A DNA stretch of 64,000 nt from Gliomastix tumulicola (Eukaryota; Ascomycota; Sordariomycetes; Hypocreales; Bionectriaceae): the NCBI GenBank assembly GCA_001599755.1, contig BCHX01000005.1, forward strand, positions 4,274,409 to 4,338,408, in the 5' to 3' direction. The notes beneath the pieces were generated by a model, which saw only the letters and a list, made by a program, of their open reading frames with translations, did not search any database and had not been told where the DNA came from. The position numbers and the translations under genes were made by a program. Positions 54,667 through 64,000 of the stretch are shown in pieces. Numbering within the stretch: the stretch's first letter is position 1; every line of letters begins with the position of its first letter.

Positions 54667-55734
54667 CTACAGCCACTGTTTGTCGCCGTGGTGAGACACG
54701 AAGCCACCGCCAAAGCCGTCCGCGATCGAGGCGCGTCTAATGGTCGCCAGCATGTCCCTGATAGAATCTTCGGGTTTGGCAGGGCCTTGGAAGTGCGGCG
54801 CCCATGTCTGGAACTTGTGGAACATGACGCCCAGCTTCTGCATCTGCTCGGGCGTGGCTTCACAATTTGGCCTGTCAGCATCAATTAATTAAATCATCAC
54901 AAAAAAGGGTGCATGATCTCACCATCGCTGCCATGGCCGACATCGACGACACCCGGGCTGATACTCAGGAAGAGCACGCCGTCCTTCTTGTACTGCGCGC
55001 TGAACTTGGCCACCGCGACATTCATCCCGGCCTTGGTGATGGAGTACAGCGCCGCCGGATCAAGGTCGAACTGTCGCATGGGCTCGATGTCGGCGTGGCC
55101 GCTCGTGAGGTGAATGACTTTCTTGACCTTGCCCTTCAGGATGAGGGGGAGGAAGAGCTTGATGAGGTGGATGTTGCCGAGGAGGTTGGTGTTGACGAAG
55201 CTGTAGAATTGGGTGTTGAACTCCTCAATATTGTCGGTGCTGCAGTCGTCAGTATCAACTTGAGCCTCTGTGGTTTTATCTTGTTCATGGCGTCGAACTC
55301 ACAGTGTTCCAATCCCATCGTAAGCATCGTATGTCGAGACGTTGCCCGCGTTGGCGATGAGGTAGTCCAGGCTGCCACCGGTGATCTCAGCAGTAGCAGA
55401 AGCAGCAGCCTATGGAGACAGTGAGTGTCTGTCCAATATTCAACGGTACAAGCAAACTTTGGAGGAGTAGACACGTACCTTGAGAGTGTCGTACTTTGTC
55501 AAGTCGCCCTCGAGAATGGTGATGTTGGTTCGTCCAGGCAGCTCCTCGGCCACCCTCTTCTCCGTGCCAGCCTTACTGCGCACGATGCCGATGACTGTGT
55601 TGTTCTGGTCTTCTGAGAGCTGGCGAAGAAATTCCCACTGGGAGGATGTCAGCAAACATCCAACATCTCACGACATGCCGGCTTCTACTTACGCCCAGTC
55701 CCTTGGAGACTCCTGTGATGACGTAGGACGACAT
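54667..55734 (-). CDS. Short-chain dehydrogenase/reductase (SDR)
   Basis: Five exons (55734-55693, 55637-55479, 55409-55303, 55239-54923, 54857-54667) join in phase to 271 residues. The classical SDR motifs are complete: the cofactor loop TGVSKGLG, DYLIANAGN, the catalytic Ser in VIHLTSGHAD, and the YxxxK as YSITKAG, followed by SISPGVVDV. The C-terminus (EQMQKLGVMFHKF..., GFVSHHGDKQWL) is variable between family members. An NAD(P)-dependent cytosolic oxidoreductase of the classical type that resembles fungal carbonyl reductases of the sniffer-like kind; the substrate is unknown. Confidence 0.93.
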
Positions 55735-56569
55735 GGTCAGATAGCAGTAGAAGTTCTGTGCGTAGTATGAGAGTATAGAGGGAGGCAGCTTGTGATGAGA
55801 GACCCGACACTCACTTAGCAGACGAGAAAAGCTCTCTTATATACCGGTCTCCCCAAGGCTTCCTCTGACCTGCCGCGGGTTTCGGGGTGGTTCAGGTGGA
55901 GAGATGACACATTATCCTCATTCGGAATAAGATGTCGGGCGCCAAGATTTGCACTTGCCCGATTCTGTGCTGGGCGGAGATAACAGGACTCGGCCGAGTG
56001 CAAAGTCTCAAGTCTGGGCATTACTCGGGAGGGGAGTCAGTCAGTCGTCTGATGGAGGGGCGGTCTTCATCTGTCGAGTGGTCGCGTCAGCATCTGATGA
56101 GCACGCTGACAGGGCGCAGATCGTGGGCGCTCAACGTCGAGTCAAGGATGTAGTGACTAAATGTCGTCGCATGAAATCGCATGCACAAGGAGTGTCGCCG
56201 AGGGGTCTCGAGTATGGCTATTGAGAAGCTTGGCGGCACCCAGAGGGCTGTCGATGTCAGTGAATATCAGTTTCGCCGCACAAAAAGGGGAACAGTCACA
56301 AAATGCAGGATGGTGTGAAATATGTCTATTGATAGACCCCGTAGAATCAGCCCCTAGGCTTTCTAGTCGACCGCAGACAGAGACATGACATGTGTGATAG
56401 CGTGCAGTACATCGCACCGTCAACCAAACATGCAACGGGAAACCTGTGCCAGTTTAGCTATAGTCAACTAGGGACGCCCAGTGACCCATCCCATCTCTCT
56501 TTAGATGTCCCGCTCCGGTATCTCGCGTCTCGTCTCTCGGAGTCGTGACTGACGGCCTTTGTCGCGTCT
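55735..56569. other. Intergenic, SDR promoter side
   Basis: 835 bp without a supported gene; TATATAAG on the minus strand near 55834-55842 lies about 100 bp before the SDR ATG and is a TATA-box candidate. Confidence 0.45.
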
Positions 56570-56731
56570 TTAGTAAACTGTCCCGCCCCTGACGTGGTTC
56601 CCGACGCCGTAGATCAGAGCCCCAAGGGGAATGCCGATGACCAAGCCGAACATGAAGAATTCCATCAGCTGGTAGATGCGGAACCAGGCCCCAATGATAA
56701 AGATGAGTCCTGTAACGCCGAAAGAGTACAT
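56570..56731 (-). CDS. Small two-helix membrane protein
   Basis: A 53-residue ORF from ATG 56729-56731: MYSFGVTGLIFIIGAWFRI, then a second hydrophobic segment with Gly/Pro (FMFGLVIGIPLGALIYGVG) and a short polar end. The frame extends upstream but that part is not membrane-like. Composition is typical for a tiny membrane protein; no family recognised. Confidence 0.4.
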   Translation of the reverse strand: MYSFGVTGLIFIIGAWFRIYQLMEFFMFGLVIGIPLGALIYGVGNHVRGGTVY

Positions 56732-57307
56732 CGTGGCTGGTCGGTAAGAGGGCGTGGGCGTGTGTGGGAGAGAGTTGAGTTGATTTGGTGGCGAGAGCGA
56801 GTGCAGATGGGCTCTGGCAGTTGTAGGAGCAGAAATTGCTTTGGATCGCCGTGACGCCAAGCAGACCTTTATGTGGTTTCCAGACGAGTAGCGCGTGTGC
56901 TTGTCAAAAGGTGTGAATTTCGCGACTGCGGTTTGTACCAGCACTGTACGTGTGGAAAAGAAATTGCTTGCATGATTTCACGCCCAAGTCACCCGCTTCG
57001 GAAAGCGTCACTCGCAGGTATCGACGTGTCTCTCATAATTTTAGAAGTCATGTCATGTGTTTTGGTCCGTTGATTGCCTATGGTGAAGGTTGAGCTGATG
57101 TGATTCTACCATCCTACGTCCTCTCGTGATCTCATCATACACGACGTGAACCATGTGGAAGCAGAGGAGTGTACGATTTTTCACTAGCAGGCATCCATCT
57201 ATGTCCTGAATCTAAACAAAAGCTGTGTCCACGACGGTCTGTGCCATCCGCCTCTTCATGCGAACAACGTTAGTACAGCCCATTCCTATCGGTTATTAAT
57301 CCTGTCC
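56732..57307. other. Intergenic, nothing recognised
   Basis: 576 bp with no supported gene. Confidence 0.5.
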
Positions 57308-58109
57308 TCACGAGAGATCTGCAGTGCATGTGTTTGTCCCGACGGGCACTTCCGTTCTCGTCGTCGGCGTCGGAGTCTCAGGGACCGACGTCGAAGGCCT
57401 GACGCCCGCCGTGATGTCTCCCTCGCCGCTCCCCCACTGCCCTTCGATCCCAATGACCATCCCCATCCCGTCGTGGCTACCCAGAGGCAGGCCCGCTCGC
57501 TCCCAGGCCGCGTAGTGATTGCCCGTGGTGATTGTGCCGCCGACATGGCGCTTCGTCCGTACAGACCAGTACTGGGGGAAGGTGGCCGTGCCGATGATGG
57601 AGGGCGCGTTGACACGCCATTTCATCCATACCTCGTATGTGCCGCCGTCGCTCTCGAAAGTCCCATAGCAGGTCGAGTTGCGGTTATCAGCCGGGTGATG
57701 GACGCCGAAGGACTCGATGACGTAGTACTCGACGAGCGGCTCCAGCGTCCAGCCGTAAAGGCCGAGATAGGAGTTGCTCACGGCCCCGAGCTCGTATGTG
57801 CCACTGTAGTTGAAGGGCCTGTGGTCATTTGTCAGCTTGGTCATGGTCGGATATGCCGTATCCTACTCACATATCACGGACCGGGCGATGGCCCTTGCCG
57901 ACGACGAAGTTGCCGCCCGAGGGATTGTTCCAGGTCACGGCGTATTTGCCAGCCTCGCCGCTCTGCCATGTGAAGTTGGCGGTCTCTGATCCCCAGTATT
58001 GTGTGATCCAGCGATCGGTTTGCCTTGCAGTAAGGTCATTCTCATGGCTGGGGGCTGCCGTCGCCGCGAGAGCGAGGCCAAGCAGGGATATCAAGGTCTT
58101 GAAGTACAT
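57308..58109 (-). CDS. Secreted endo-1,4-beta-xylanase, glycoside hydrolase family 11
   Basis: Two exons (58109-57871, 57818-57308) splice in phase to 249 residues. A signal peptide (MYFKTLISLLGLALAATAA) and propeptide to about residue 30 precede the beta-jelly-roll: YWGSETANFTWQSGEAGKYAVTW, NFVVGKGHRP, NSYLGLYGWTLEPLVEYYVIESFG with the nucleophile Glu (about 110), the thumb PSIIGTATFPQYWSVR, and the acid/base Glu in VIGIEGQWGSGEGD (about 205). GH11 enzymes cut xylan internally. After the fold comes a Ser/Thr/Pro-rich tail of about 30 residues (STSVPETPTPTTRTEVPVG) ending CTADLS; this looks like a linker, but no cellulose-binding domain follows. Confidence 0.96.
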
Positions 58110-58222
58110 CGTAAATGGGAACCGAGGGTGGGTGCCGATAATGAGGAGGTCAAGGTTCGCTCAAGTCAACAAGCGATCGTTAGGCTGATCAAATCATACG
58201 AGAGACGAACGGGCCTCGGGCA

Positions 58223-58228
58223 CTTATA
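58223..58228 (-). promoter_or_regulatory. TATA-like box of the xylanase gene
   Basis: TATAAG on the minus strand, 114 bp before the xylanase ATG, fits a core promoter. Confidence 0.45.
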
Positions 58229-58374
58229 CCCCTTTCCCCAAGTCCAACGAGGCGCTCCCAAGCACATATCATACTAGTACTTCTGGCAAGCGCCTTGCCG
58301 GGAGACGTCATTGTGCATCATACTCGCGCTCCAGTAGGATCACTACGACTACTGTAACGTTTCGATCTTTAGCT

Positions 58375-58380
58375 CTAGCC
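58375..58380 (-). promoter_or_regulatory. Possible XlnR-type site (GGCTAG)
   Basis: The minus strand reads GGCTAG, matching the known xylanase-activator consensus GGCTAR, 266 bp before the xylanase ATG. A single hexamer may be chance. Confidence 0.25.
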
Positions 58381-59222
58381 ATAGATGCTATCTTTGGCGA
58401 ATCGTTGTCGACTTTCGTCGCGTGCTGGTCACAGAGTACAGGACGCGCAGCTCGCACACCAGCACGGGTAAAATGGGATCCCATGGTGGTGGATTTGAAC
58501 GTGTAGACTCAGCCGGTCCTGTAATCCAGATACAGGCCAAGTCCTTTTGTTCGCCACCAGCCTCCTGCGGCAAGCACGGGGTAATAACGTGACGCCCAGG
58601 ATTGTGGCATCAGGGATGCTGGAGAAGCGCACGAATAGGATGAGAGATCATTATATTAAAGGTCGCCACGGAGAATAACCCAACCTCTGGAAGAGCGGGA
58701 AGGTAGCCGAAGGATTGGTAAGATCTGATGGACACGAACGCATAATGAAGAAGTCACCGGCTTGGACGACAGGGTCTTTCTGGTGTCGAATATGCGTAAT
58801 GACGCTGGTTGACCGTCATGCATATGCAGGTAAGACTCTGTCCATTCTTCACTGATACCATGGCCCCTCCGGCTGAATTCAAGCCTTCAATTCAGGCAAA
58901 TATGATTACCTTTAGAGGCTTGCGTAAGTGATGCCTCGATATTGCACCTAATGTAAGGTCGATATCACAGCTTGCTAGCCTGACAGGCGATCGACCAAGT
59001 AACATGTGTCACGGATTGGGAAGCAAGATAGGCTCGTCCGGTAGAGATACATACAGATGGCCGGCGAAAGCGAGCACTCGTGTATGCATGTGACGTTGCA
59101 GTGGACAGGGCAGATGGTATAAGACGTTCATTGTATATGCGTTGTAGCTGGTAGGCAGCCAAGGTGCCCAGCTCCCACAATGCCCAAGGCATCCGTGTCA
59201 GAGAAGCTGAGCAGTGCATCAA

Positions 59223-59999
59223 TCACGGCTGCTTGATGCGACTCGCCACCGGCGACCGAATGATAGATGGCAAAAATCTGGGCGTTGTCGAATGCCACAC
59301 CTCCCACTCCCTCCCAAAGTACTCCCTCAGCATCTTCTCCTCCTGCCAGACCCTCGTCCACACGCCCGACATCAGCATGACCGCCCCAGCCGGCGCAGCG
59401 ACCCAAATGCCCAGTGCTCTCGCTGTCGGATACCATTCGGGAGGGACCAGACAGCACGCGACGACGCCGTCGACGCGGGCGAGAAGGGCTGCGTGAGAGA
59501 CCAGCATCACTACGAGGCCTGTGTAGCTCGGATGCTGGACGTGGCGGTAGATGCCCGTCGTGGAGAGCGTGTCAGGCCGAGTGAGCGTGAAGGTGAAGTT
59601 TGTCCCCAGCGACGTGTAGGAGACAAGACGCAGAGGCACTCCGACGGTCAGGATCAGGGCGAGGGGGATGCTGGTTTGCAGCGACCAGGTGATGAGGTCC
59701 CGGTTGAGGCCATTTACGGCGCCGTGTCCCAGGAGCCAGGCCGGCAAGTCGTCGTCGGCGCCCTTATAATTGAGGGCGAGAAGAGAAGTATGCAGGGCAG
59801 CGACAACGAGGGGCAACATCGTGATCTTGGCCGTGTGCTTGTTGGTGAGCCTGAAGCGGCGGATTGTGTCGCCGCCAGAGGGCATCTTGGGCTGTCCTTC
59901 TGGCGTCCGCGCTGGATCGTTGGGCGGCGTCAGGCCCATGTAGGTGCCAATCATGGCGAGAGCGAGAGTCGCGGCGAAGAGCGCCTGGGCGACAGACAT
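59223..59999 (-). CDS. Isoprenylcysteine carboxyl methyltransferase (ICMT)-like membrane protein
   Basis: One exon of 258 residues with about five hydrophobic helices. The SAM-binding C-terminal pattern of ICMT/phospholipid-methyltransferase proteins is present: TGIYRHVQHPSYTGLVVMLV, then RVWQEEKMLREYFGREWEVWHSTTPRFLP. The N-terminal part differs from Ste14 proper (a helical hairpin with GADDDLPAWLLGHG), so it is a relative rather than the CaaX methyltransferase itself. Located in an internal membrane; the substrate, a prenylated or lipid-like molecule, is inferred only from the family. Confidence 0.85.
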   Translation of the reverse strand: MSVAQALFAATLALAMIGTYMGLTPPNDPARTPEGQPKMPSGGDTIRRFRLTNKHTAKITMLPLVVAALHTSLLALNYKGADDDLPAWLLGHGAVNGLNRDLITWSLQTSIPLALILTVGVPLRLVSYTSLGTNFTFTLTRPDTLSTTGIYRHVQHPSYTGLVVMLVSHAALLARVDGVVACCLVPPEWYPTARALGIWVAAPAGAVMLMSGVWTRVWQEEKMLREYFGREWEVWHSTTPRFLPSIIRSPVASRIKQP

Positions 60000-60519
60000 T
60001 GTGCTGAGCTGTGGGATGAATGCTCAATGCAGCGTGTTTTGGTAGATTGTCGCCCTTCGTTCATCCATGAATGTTTGAGGCCCGCGGCGAGAATAAAAAT
60101 TTACAGGCACCAAGCGAGTCAGTGGCGACGGATTGACTCACTAACGCCAGGCACAAAACGACCTATATTCGAGCACTACCAGCTTAAGTAGACTCCACCT
60201 CGCGACTCGTGCGAGGCGGTGCCAATGTCTACTAGCACTGATATCAACTATGTGATAAAATCGTACGCATCCCGTACTCGCGGTCAATGATCCCAGTCGT
60301 CAGTCGTCCAGAGATGAGGTGCATTTACCGCTGCGCGTGATTGATTGCATGCTGCTCGCCCAGTGGCTTCCAGTGGGAGATACAGGGTTCAACCCCTAAA
60401 AATCTTAAAATTCAGGGCATCTTACCCCGCTGTCTTGTTTGGTGGAGTTCCAGGTTCGGTCAGGGGCCTGACGTCACTCCGCTGGACCTCGCAAATCCAG
60501 ACAACCCAAAGTCACGAAA
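60000..60519. other. Intergenic, nothing recognised
   Basis: 520 bp with the promoter of the ICMT-like gene; no supported gene. Confidence 0.45.
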
Positions 60520-60681
60520 TCAGTCACTACCTAGGTCCGGTCGTCCTCCTGCAGGTGTGATGTCGGAGCGGTGGCCGTGGACGCAGGTGATGCAGCGCGA
60601 GGTACCGTCGCCCTTTTTGACCTGGTTGGACGTGTACGAGGAGAGAGGGAGCGGACGCTCGCACGATGCACAGACACGCAT
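60520..60681 (-). CDS. Small putative zinc-binding protein (Stc1-like Cys pattern)
   Basis: A 53-residue ORF from ATG 60679-60681 with the pattern MRVCASCERPLPLSSYTSNQ, then KKGDGTSRCITCV, that is, CxxC and CxxC about 20 residues apart around a Leu-Pro core. This resembles the zinc ribbon of Stc1-type and related small fungal proteins. The Gly/Asp-rich C-terminus is disordered-looking. It may be one exon of a longer gene, but the flanks are stop-rich. Confidence 0.45.
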   Translation of the reverse strand: MRVCASCERPLPLSSYTSNQVKKGDGTSRCITCVHGHRSDITPAGGRPDLGSD

Positions 60682-61010
60682 CTTGGTCAGGAAGTGCAGA
60701 TGTTGCGTTTTGAGGATGATTGTGATCTGGGGAGGGAATGAAAGTCCAAGGTTGCACATTGATAGCAGAAGGCAGAGAAACGGGACAGCTGGGACAAACA
60801 AGCAAACATTCCTCTGTCTTCCACCGGCTTCTTCTGAACGCAATGTATGTGCATTGCTCCTGCCTCTTTATTGAGATATCCCTTCCCTGCTGCTGCCCAC
60901 GTATCATTTCATTTATCGAGCCACAGAAACGAGCCACAGAAACGAGCCACAGGTACGAAAATGTCTCTCTTCGATGACCCGACCACCGCAGCAGTCGTGA
61001 GCCTTGGCTC
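60682..61010. other. Intergenic with a 13-bp tandem repeat
   Basis: 329 bp; contains the tandem repeat at 60918-60952, otherwise nothing. Confidence 0.5.
60918..60952. repeat. 13-bp tandem repeat (GAGCCACAGAAAC)
   Basis: Two full units and one partial unit in tandem, no mismatch. Confidence 0.9.
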
Positions 61011-61712
61011 TCATACTGTCTCCAGTGGCAGTGACAGCCACAGGCCGTCGCAGCTCGCATGCTGCACTCCGTCCTTTCCCTTGACTTTCACATCCAAGAA
61101 TATCTTGCGCCTCTCAATCCTGTTCAGATCCACCGTCACCTGCACCATCGCCGGTATCGGTATCGGCTTCTGCAGCTGCACGTTCATGCCCGCGGTGAAG
61201 ACCCGTCGGTTATTCAGGTTGAAGATGTCCTCCGGCAGTGACTCATGCGTCTGCTCGTATCGAGTTTGGTACTGGTGGTTGATGAGGATGTAGCTTCCCA
61301 TAGCTTCGTCGATGATGGACGCTATAAGCCCTCCGTGGACGGTGCCATTGAAACCGGCTACCCCAGCCCGGAGATCGAATAGTAGAGAAGCGGCTCGCAC
61401 GAATAGAGACGGACTGTCCTGGCTAGGAGGAGTATTTCCACTGCGAACCGCATCCAACGCGTGACTTGGGTCCCTGTAGAAGCCCACACAATGAGGCACT
61501 GCGTTGTCGTGGAGTAAGGTCTTGCGGAAAAGCTGGTCTTGTGTCCGCGACTTGATAGCAGCTTCGCCTTGAAGGCGACAGGTGGGAATGAAGGGGACAA
61601 CAGACGAGTCAGAGAGCAGTTCCGCGCACCACGGCACTGCAAGGAACGGCTGCGCGAGAGTATGGACAAGCTGAGTTTGGTCCATGGTTGTTCTGGACTG
61701 CGCACCGCTCAT
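61011..61712 (-). CDS. Hotdog-fold thioesterase (4HBT/PaaI-like)
   Basis: A single exon of 233 residues from ATG 61710-61712. The hotdog fold is visible in the C-terminal half: GVAGFNGTVHGGLIASIIDEAMGSYILI with the HGG turn and the central helix, then AGMNVQLQKPIPIPAMVQVTVDLNRIERRKIFLDVKVKGKDG. The N-terminal 110 residues are longer than in bacterial relatives and contain no clear second domain. The family hydrolyses acyl-CoA thioesters; Asp/Glu in IIDEAMG is the likely catalytic acid. No signal or membrane segment. Substrate unknown. Confidence 0.88.
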   Translation of the reverse strand: MSGAQSRTTMDQTQLVHTLAQPFLAVPWCAELLSDSSVVPFIPTCRLQGEAAIKSRTQDQLFRKTLLHDNAVPHCVGFYRDPSHALDAVRSGNTPPSQDSPSLFVRAASLLFDLRAGVAGFNGTVHGGLIASIIDEAMGSYILINHQYQTRYEQTHESLPEDIFNLNNRRVFTAGMNVQLQKPIPIPAMVQVTVDLNRIERRKIFLDVKVKGKDGVQHASCDGLWLSLPLETV

Positions 61713-62258
61713 CGAGCCTTGTCTATCAGTTGCGTCAAATATGTCAAGTACAGCGAGTGTTTGGAGTAATTATACTGCAACAAGACGCCTATGGCGCAAT
61801 TGCAGGTGAGTCTTGCTGATCAAATGCCTCGGTTACATCCAGAACACGCTTACTACGATATGGTGCCTGTAATTGCGGCTTATCTACATATTCGGAGCTA
61901 CTATTTTATTTCTGTCATTTCCGCCGACCCAGTGCTCACCGGTCCATATTGGAGGCCGTCATTTTGTTGGGGGTCAGTCCCATTCACATGCAGTTCGATG
62001 AAGAAGGCGAGTGGCTCCTTGCAAGATGCAACTCCGTACCCCCACACGATGCCTCGGCTCCTGGAGCCCCCAACAAGAATGTCTTGTCGCAAGTTGATAT
62101 TCTCATCCCTGCAAAATATGCCCAGGTTTGAGGACTCATATAGATGGCTGTGGTGTGATGATGTGCTGCGTAGAGGTGTTATCTTTCGAAGTGTCGTGAC
62201 TTTCGCGAAGCTACTTTCTGCCGTAACTCAAAAGCCAGCAAAACTATTTTGCTCCAAA
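61713..62258. other. Intergenic between thioesterase and MpaB-like genes (divergent promoters)
   Basis: 546 bp between diverging starts. A long plus-strand frame crosses it, but that frame does not match the conserved exons of the next gene, so I treat it as chance. Confidence 0.5.
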
Positions 62259-63724
62259 ATGCTCCGGCTGGGAGATTTCCGGCAGCCTGCTCTTCTGCTG
62301 CTCGTTTCTCTGATTCTTTACGTGACTGTCGTGCAGACTTACCGCCGCCGTCGTAAGGATGCTATCGCCGCTCCTTTTGTCGAGGATGGCCGACCTCTAT
62401 CGGAGATGACGACGAAAGAAGCCCACGATATCATCTCTAACCTGCAGGAGCTCGAGTTTCCCTCCGCTTTCAACAAGGCTCGGAAGATTGCCCTCCTCAA
62501 AGTGAGTGCGACCATCCAACTTGTCGCCTGCCTGACACGCGTTGTTGGTACTGACTGCGGTCTTGGTAGGCAGGTGGCATTCCTACCATGTCCAGGCTCT
62601 TCGCAGCCACAGGGCAGAACACAGTGCGCAACGCTGGCAAGCGCTCCGTCGACACGGAAATCATTCTCCGCGAGTCGCAATCTCAGCCTAGGGATTCCGA
62701 TCGATATGCCGCTGCCGTCGCGCGGATGAATTTCCTGTAAGAGAAGAGACATCAAGACCAAGCGTCCTGCCAGAGATGCTTCGCAACAATAGTGACATCT
62801 GACTAATTCATTCCATGTAGACACGACCGGTATCGCAAAGCGAACAAGATAACGGATGCCGATCTACTACACACTCTCGGCGACGGTCTCGCTGAAATTT
62901 TCCGTGTCATCGACCGCGACGAATGGCGACCGCTTACCGATGTAGAAAAATGCGCTCTCGGGATCTTTCATAGGAATCTCGGTGACGACTTGGAGATCCC
63001 CTTTCACTGGCTTCCGTCGTCCTCCTGCGGCTGGCATGACGGGCTACATTTTGCAACTGAGCTAATTGCATGGACGCATGAGTACGAGGAGGAAGTGTGT
63101 CGAAGCACGAAGACAAACGACCAGTATGTCAGGGTATATGTCGACTCAGCGTTCAGGGGGCTGCCGACATTCATATTGAGATTCGTGCGGCAGATGCTGG
63201 CCGATGAGGTACATGATCCTATGAGGACCAGTCTTGGGTATGTATTTGTTCTGCTTCATCCTTTTTCTCTGGTGACAGGTTGCTAATATTTGCCCTGAAG
63301 TCTCGAGGCCCCTTCTTTCATCGTCTCCTCGATGCTCGCAATCATCCGGCACCTTCGCATTCTCGTCCTCCGCTATCTCTGTCTACCTCGCTCCCGACCT
63401 GTCAAGATCGTCGACAGCAATCCAAACCCAGCTACGAATCTCTACAACTTCCCACAGATGAGTCTTCAGCCGTGGTACGTGAAGCCAACATTCTGGAACA
63501 AATGCGGTCCTTTGGCCTGGTTGATTCGCATTGCTGGCGGGAAAGTGCCAGGAGCACAGGGAGAGCGATTTCACCCGCAGGGATACGACCTCTTCACGAT
63601 CGGGCCTGATCCGACTAAGGGCAAAGGAGTTGAGGATATGAAGACGACGATTGCTACTATCAAGAACAAGAGCATTGCGACTTGTCCGTTCTCTCACGCA
63701 AAGGAGGGCAGTTTTGGTTATTAG
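62259..63724 (+). CDS. ER-anchored oxygenase of the MpaB/DUF2236 family
   Basis: Exons 62259-62501, 62570-62736, 62821-63237 and 63301-63724 join in phase to 416 residues. An N-terminal membrane anchor (ALLLLVSLILYVTVVQTYRRRRK) with a basic flank fits ER insertion. The family's blocks follow: LEFPSAFNKARKIALLKAGGIPTMSRLFAATGQ, YAAAVARMNFLHDRYRKANKITDADLLHTLG, EWRPLTDVEKCALGIFHRN, and near the end WYVKPTFWNKCGPLAWLIRIAGGKVPGAQGERFHPQGYDL with GKGVEDM. The fungal founder, MpaB, cleaves a double bond in the farnesyl chain of a mycophenolic acid precursor; related rubber oxygenases share the fold. Here no PKS or prenyltransferase is near, so the substrate is unknown. Confidence 0.9.
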
Positions 63725-64000
63725 ACTGGGATGTTTACGGAGCACGGCTATTGGGCATGTCGAAAATCATCTTTCAGCAGACCTATCTAGCGTCAATACA
63801 GTGTCAGGATGGCGAGGATTGCCCTCCGAAAATATACGCACGTATGCTACTAGGTCAAGTATGTGCGATAGTGATGGTCTTCCATACCGCAGCTACTAGC
63901 TAACCCATGTCCCAGGTTATTTTCTGAGTCGGAATCCTTCCAAAATCAGGCTTTTCATAGCTTCACTAACCATGTCGAGGCTTCCATCTACCTGGCTCGA

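Larger units (their letters stand above)
58110..59222. other. Intergenic between xylanase and ICMT-like genes
   Basis: About 1.1 kb. The left part is the xylanase promoter, with a TATA box and one XlnR-like word. Nothing else is recognised; a tRNA-like look near 58490 does not fold as one. Confidence 0.45.

Noticed and set aside
58440..58600. tRNA-like sequence with a GGATTTGAAC-like T-loop word
   Set aside because: No matching acceptor, D-arm and anticodon stems can be drawn; T-stem pairing fails.
59214..60191. 325-codon plus-strand ORF antisense to the ICMT-like gene
   Set aside because: Arg/His/Gln-rich shadow, while the minus strand has the clear ICMT motif.
61791..62729. 312-codon plus-strand ORF before and across the MpaB-like gene
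   Set aside because: It reads the first conserved MpaB exon in frame only partly and then runs through the intron; the spliced model is supported by family blocks.

Overview
The window is nuclear DNA of a filamentous ascomycete (Pezizomycotina; a Sordariomycete-like fungus is my guess, not proven). The signs are dense genes on both strands broken by short GT-AG introns (about 49-90 bp), a HET-domain gene, a cutinase, a GH11 xylanase, a rhodopsin-domain (PTH11-like) membrane protein, NmrA-like and SDR oxidoreductases, and one AT-rich, TpA-rich tract that looks mutated by RIP. Coordinates below give whole coding spans from start to stop; exon borders were worked out by hand from splice signals, reading phase and family conservation. 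I found no tRNA, rRNA or CRISPR array.

Left part (1-22.8 kb): a truncated GMC oxidoreductase, a DHA2-type MFS exporter, a DUF4267 membrane protein and a nine-exon cytochrome P450 form an accessory-metabolism-like block. A zone of gene decay follows (10.4-12.2 kb), with an ORF broken by a stop codon and a protein kinase/ankyrin relic spread over three frames. After it come a secreted cutinase, several orphan ORFs, an NAD(P)-binding epimerase-like protein and a secreted cysteine-rich protein with an ARB_07466-type C-terminal domain. A probable RIP-degraded repeat lies at about 22.8-24.0 kb.

Middle (24-41.9 kb): a sulfite oxidase-like molybdoenzyme and a catalase-family protein are transcribed divergently from one 514-bp region. 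This is a sensible pair, because O2-dependent sulfite oxidation makes H2O2, but the catalase lacks the usual distal Asn. Then come a phosphorylase-like protein, a Nudix hydrolase whose first intron holds an assembly gap, and a co-oriented run of cyclopropane-fatty-acid-synthase-like methyltransferase, PhyH dioxygenase, serine beta-lactamase-like hydrolase and HET protein. The housekeeping gene for FCF1/UTP24 (18S rRNA maturation) follows.

Right part (43.4-64 kb): a long single-pass membrane protein that appears as two ORFs but splices into one 1,091-residue protein, an alpha/beta hydrolase, an NmrA-like protein with a changed nucleotide-binding loop, a rhodopsin-domain membrane protein, a serine-rich zinc-finger protein, an SDR, a GH11 xylanase, an isoprenylcysteine-methyltransferase-like membrane enzyme, a hotdog thioesterase and an ER-anchored MpaB-type oxygenase. 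I do not see a complete secondary-metabolite cluster: no PKS, NRPS or terpene synthase is present.
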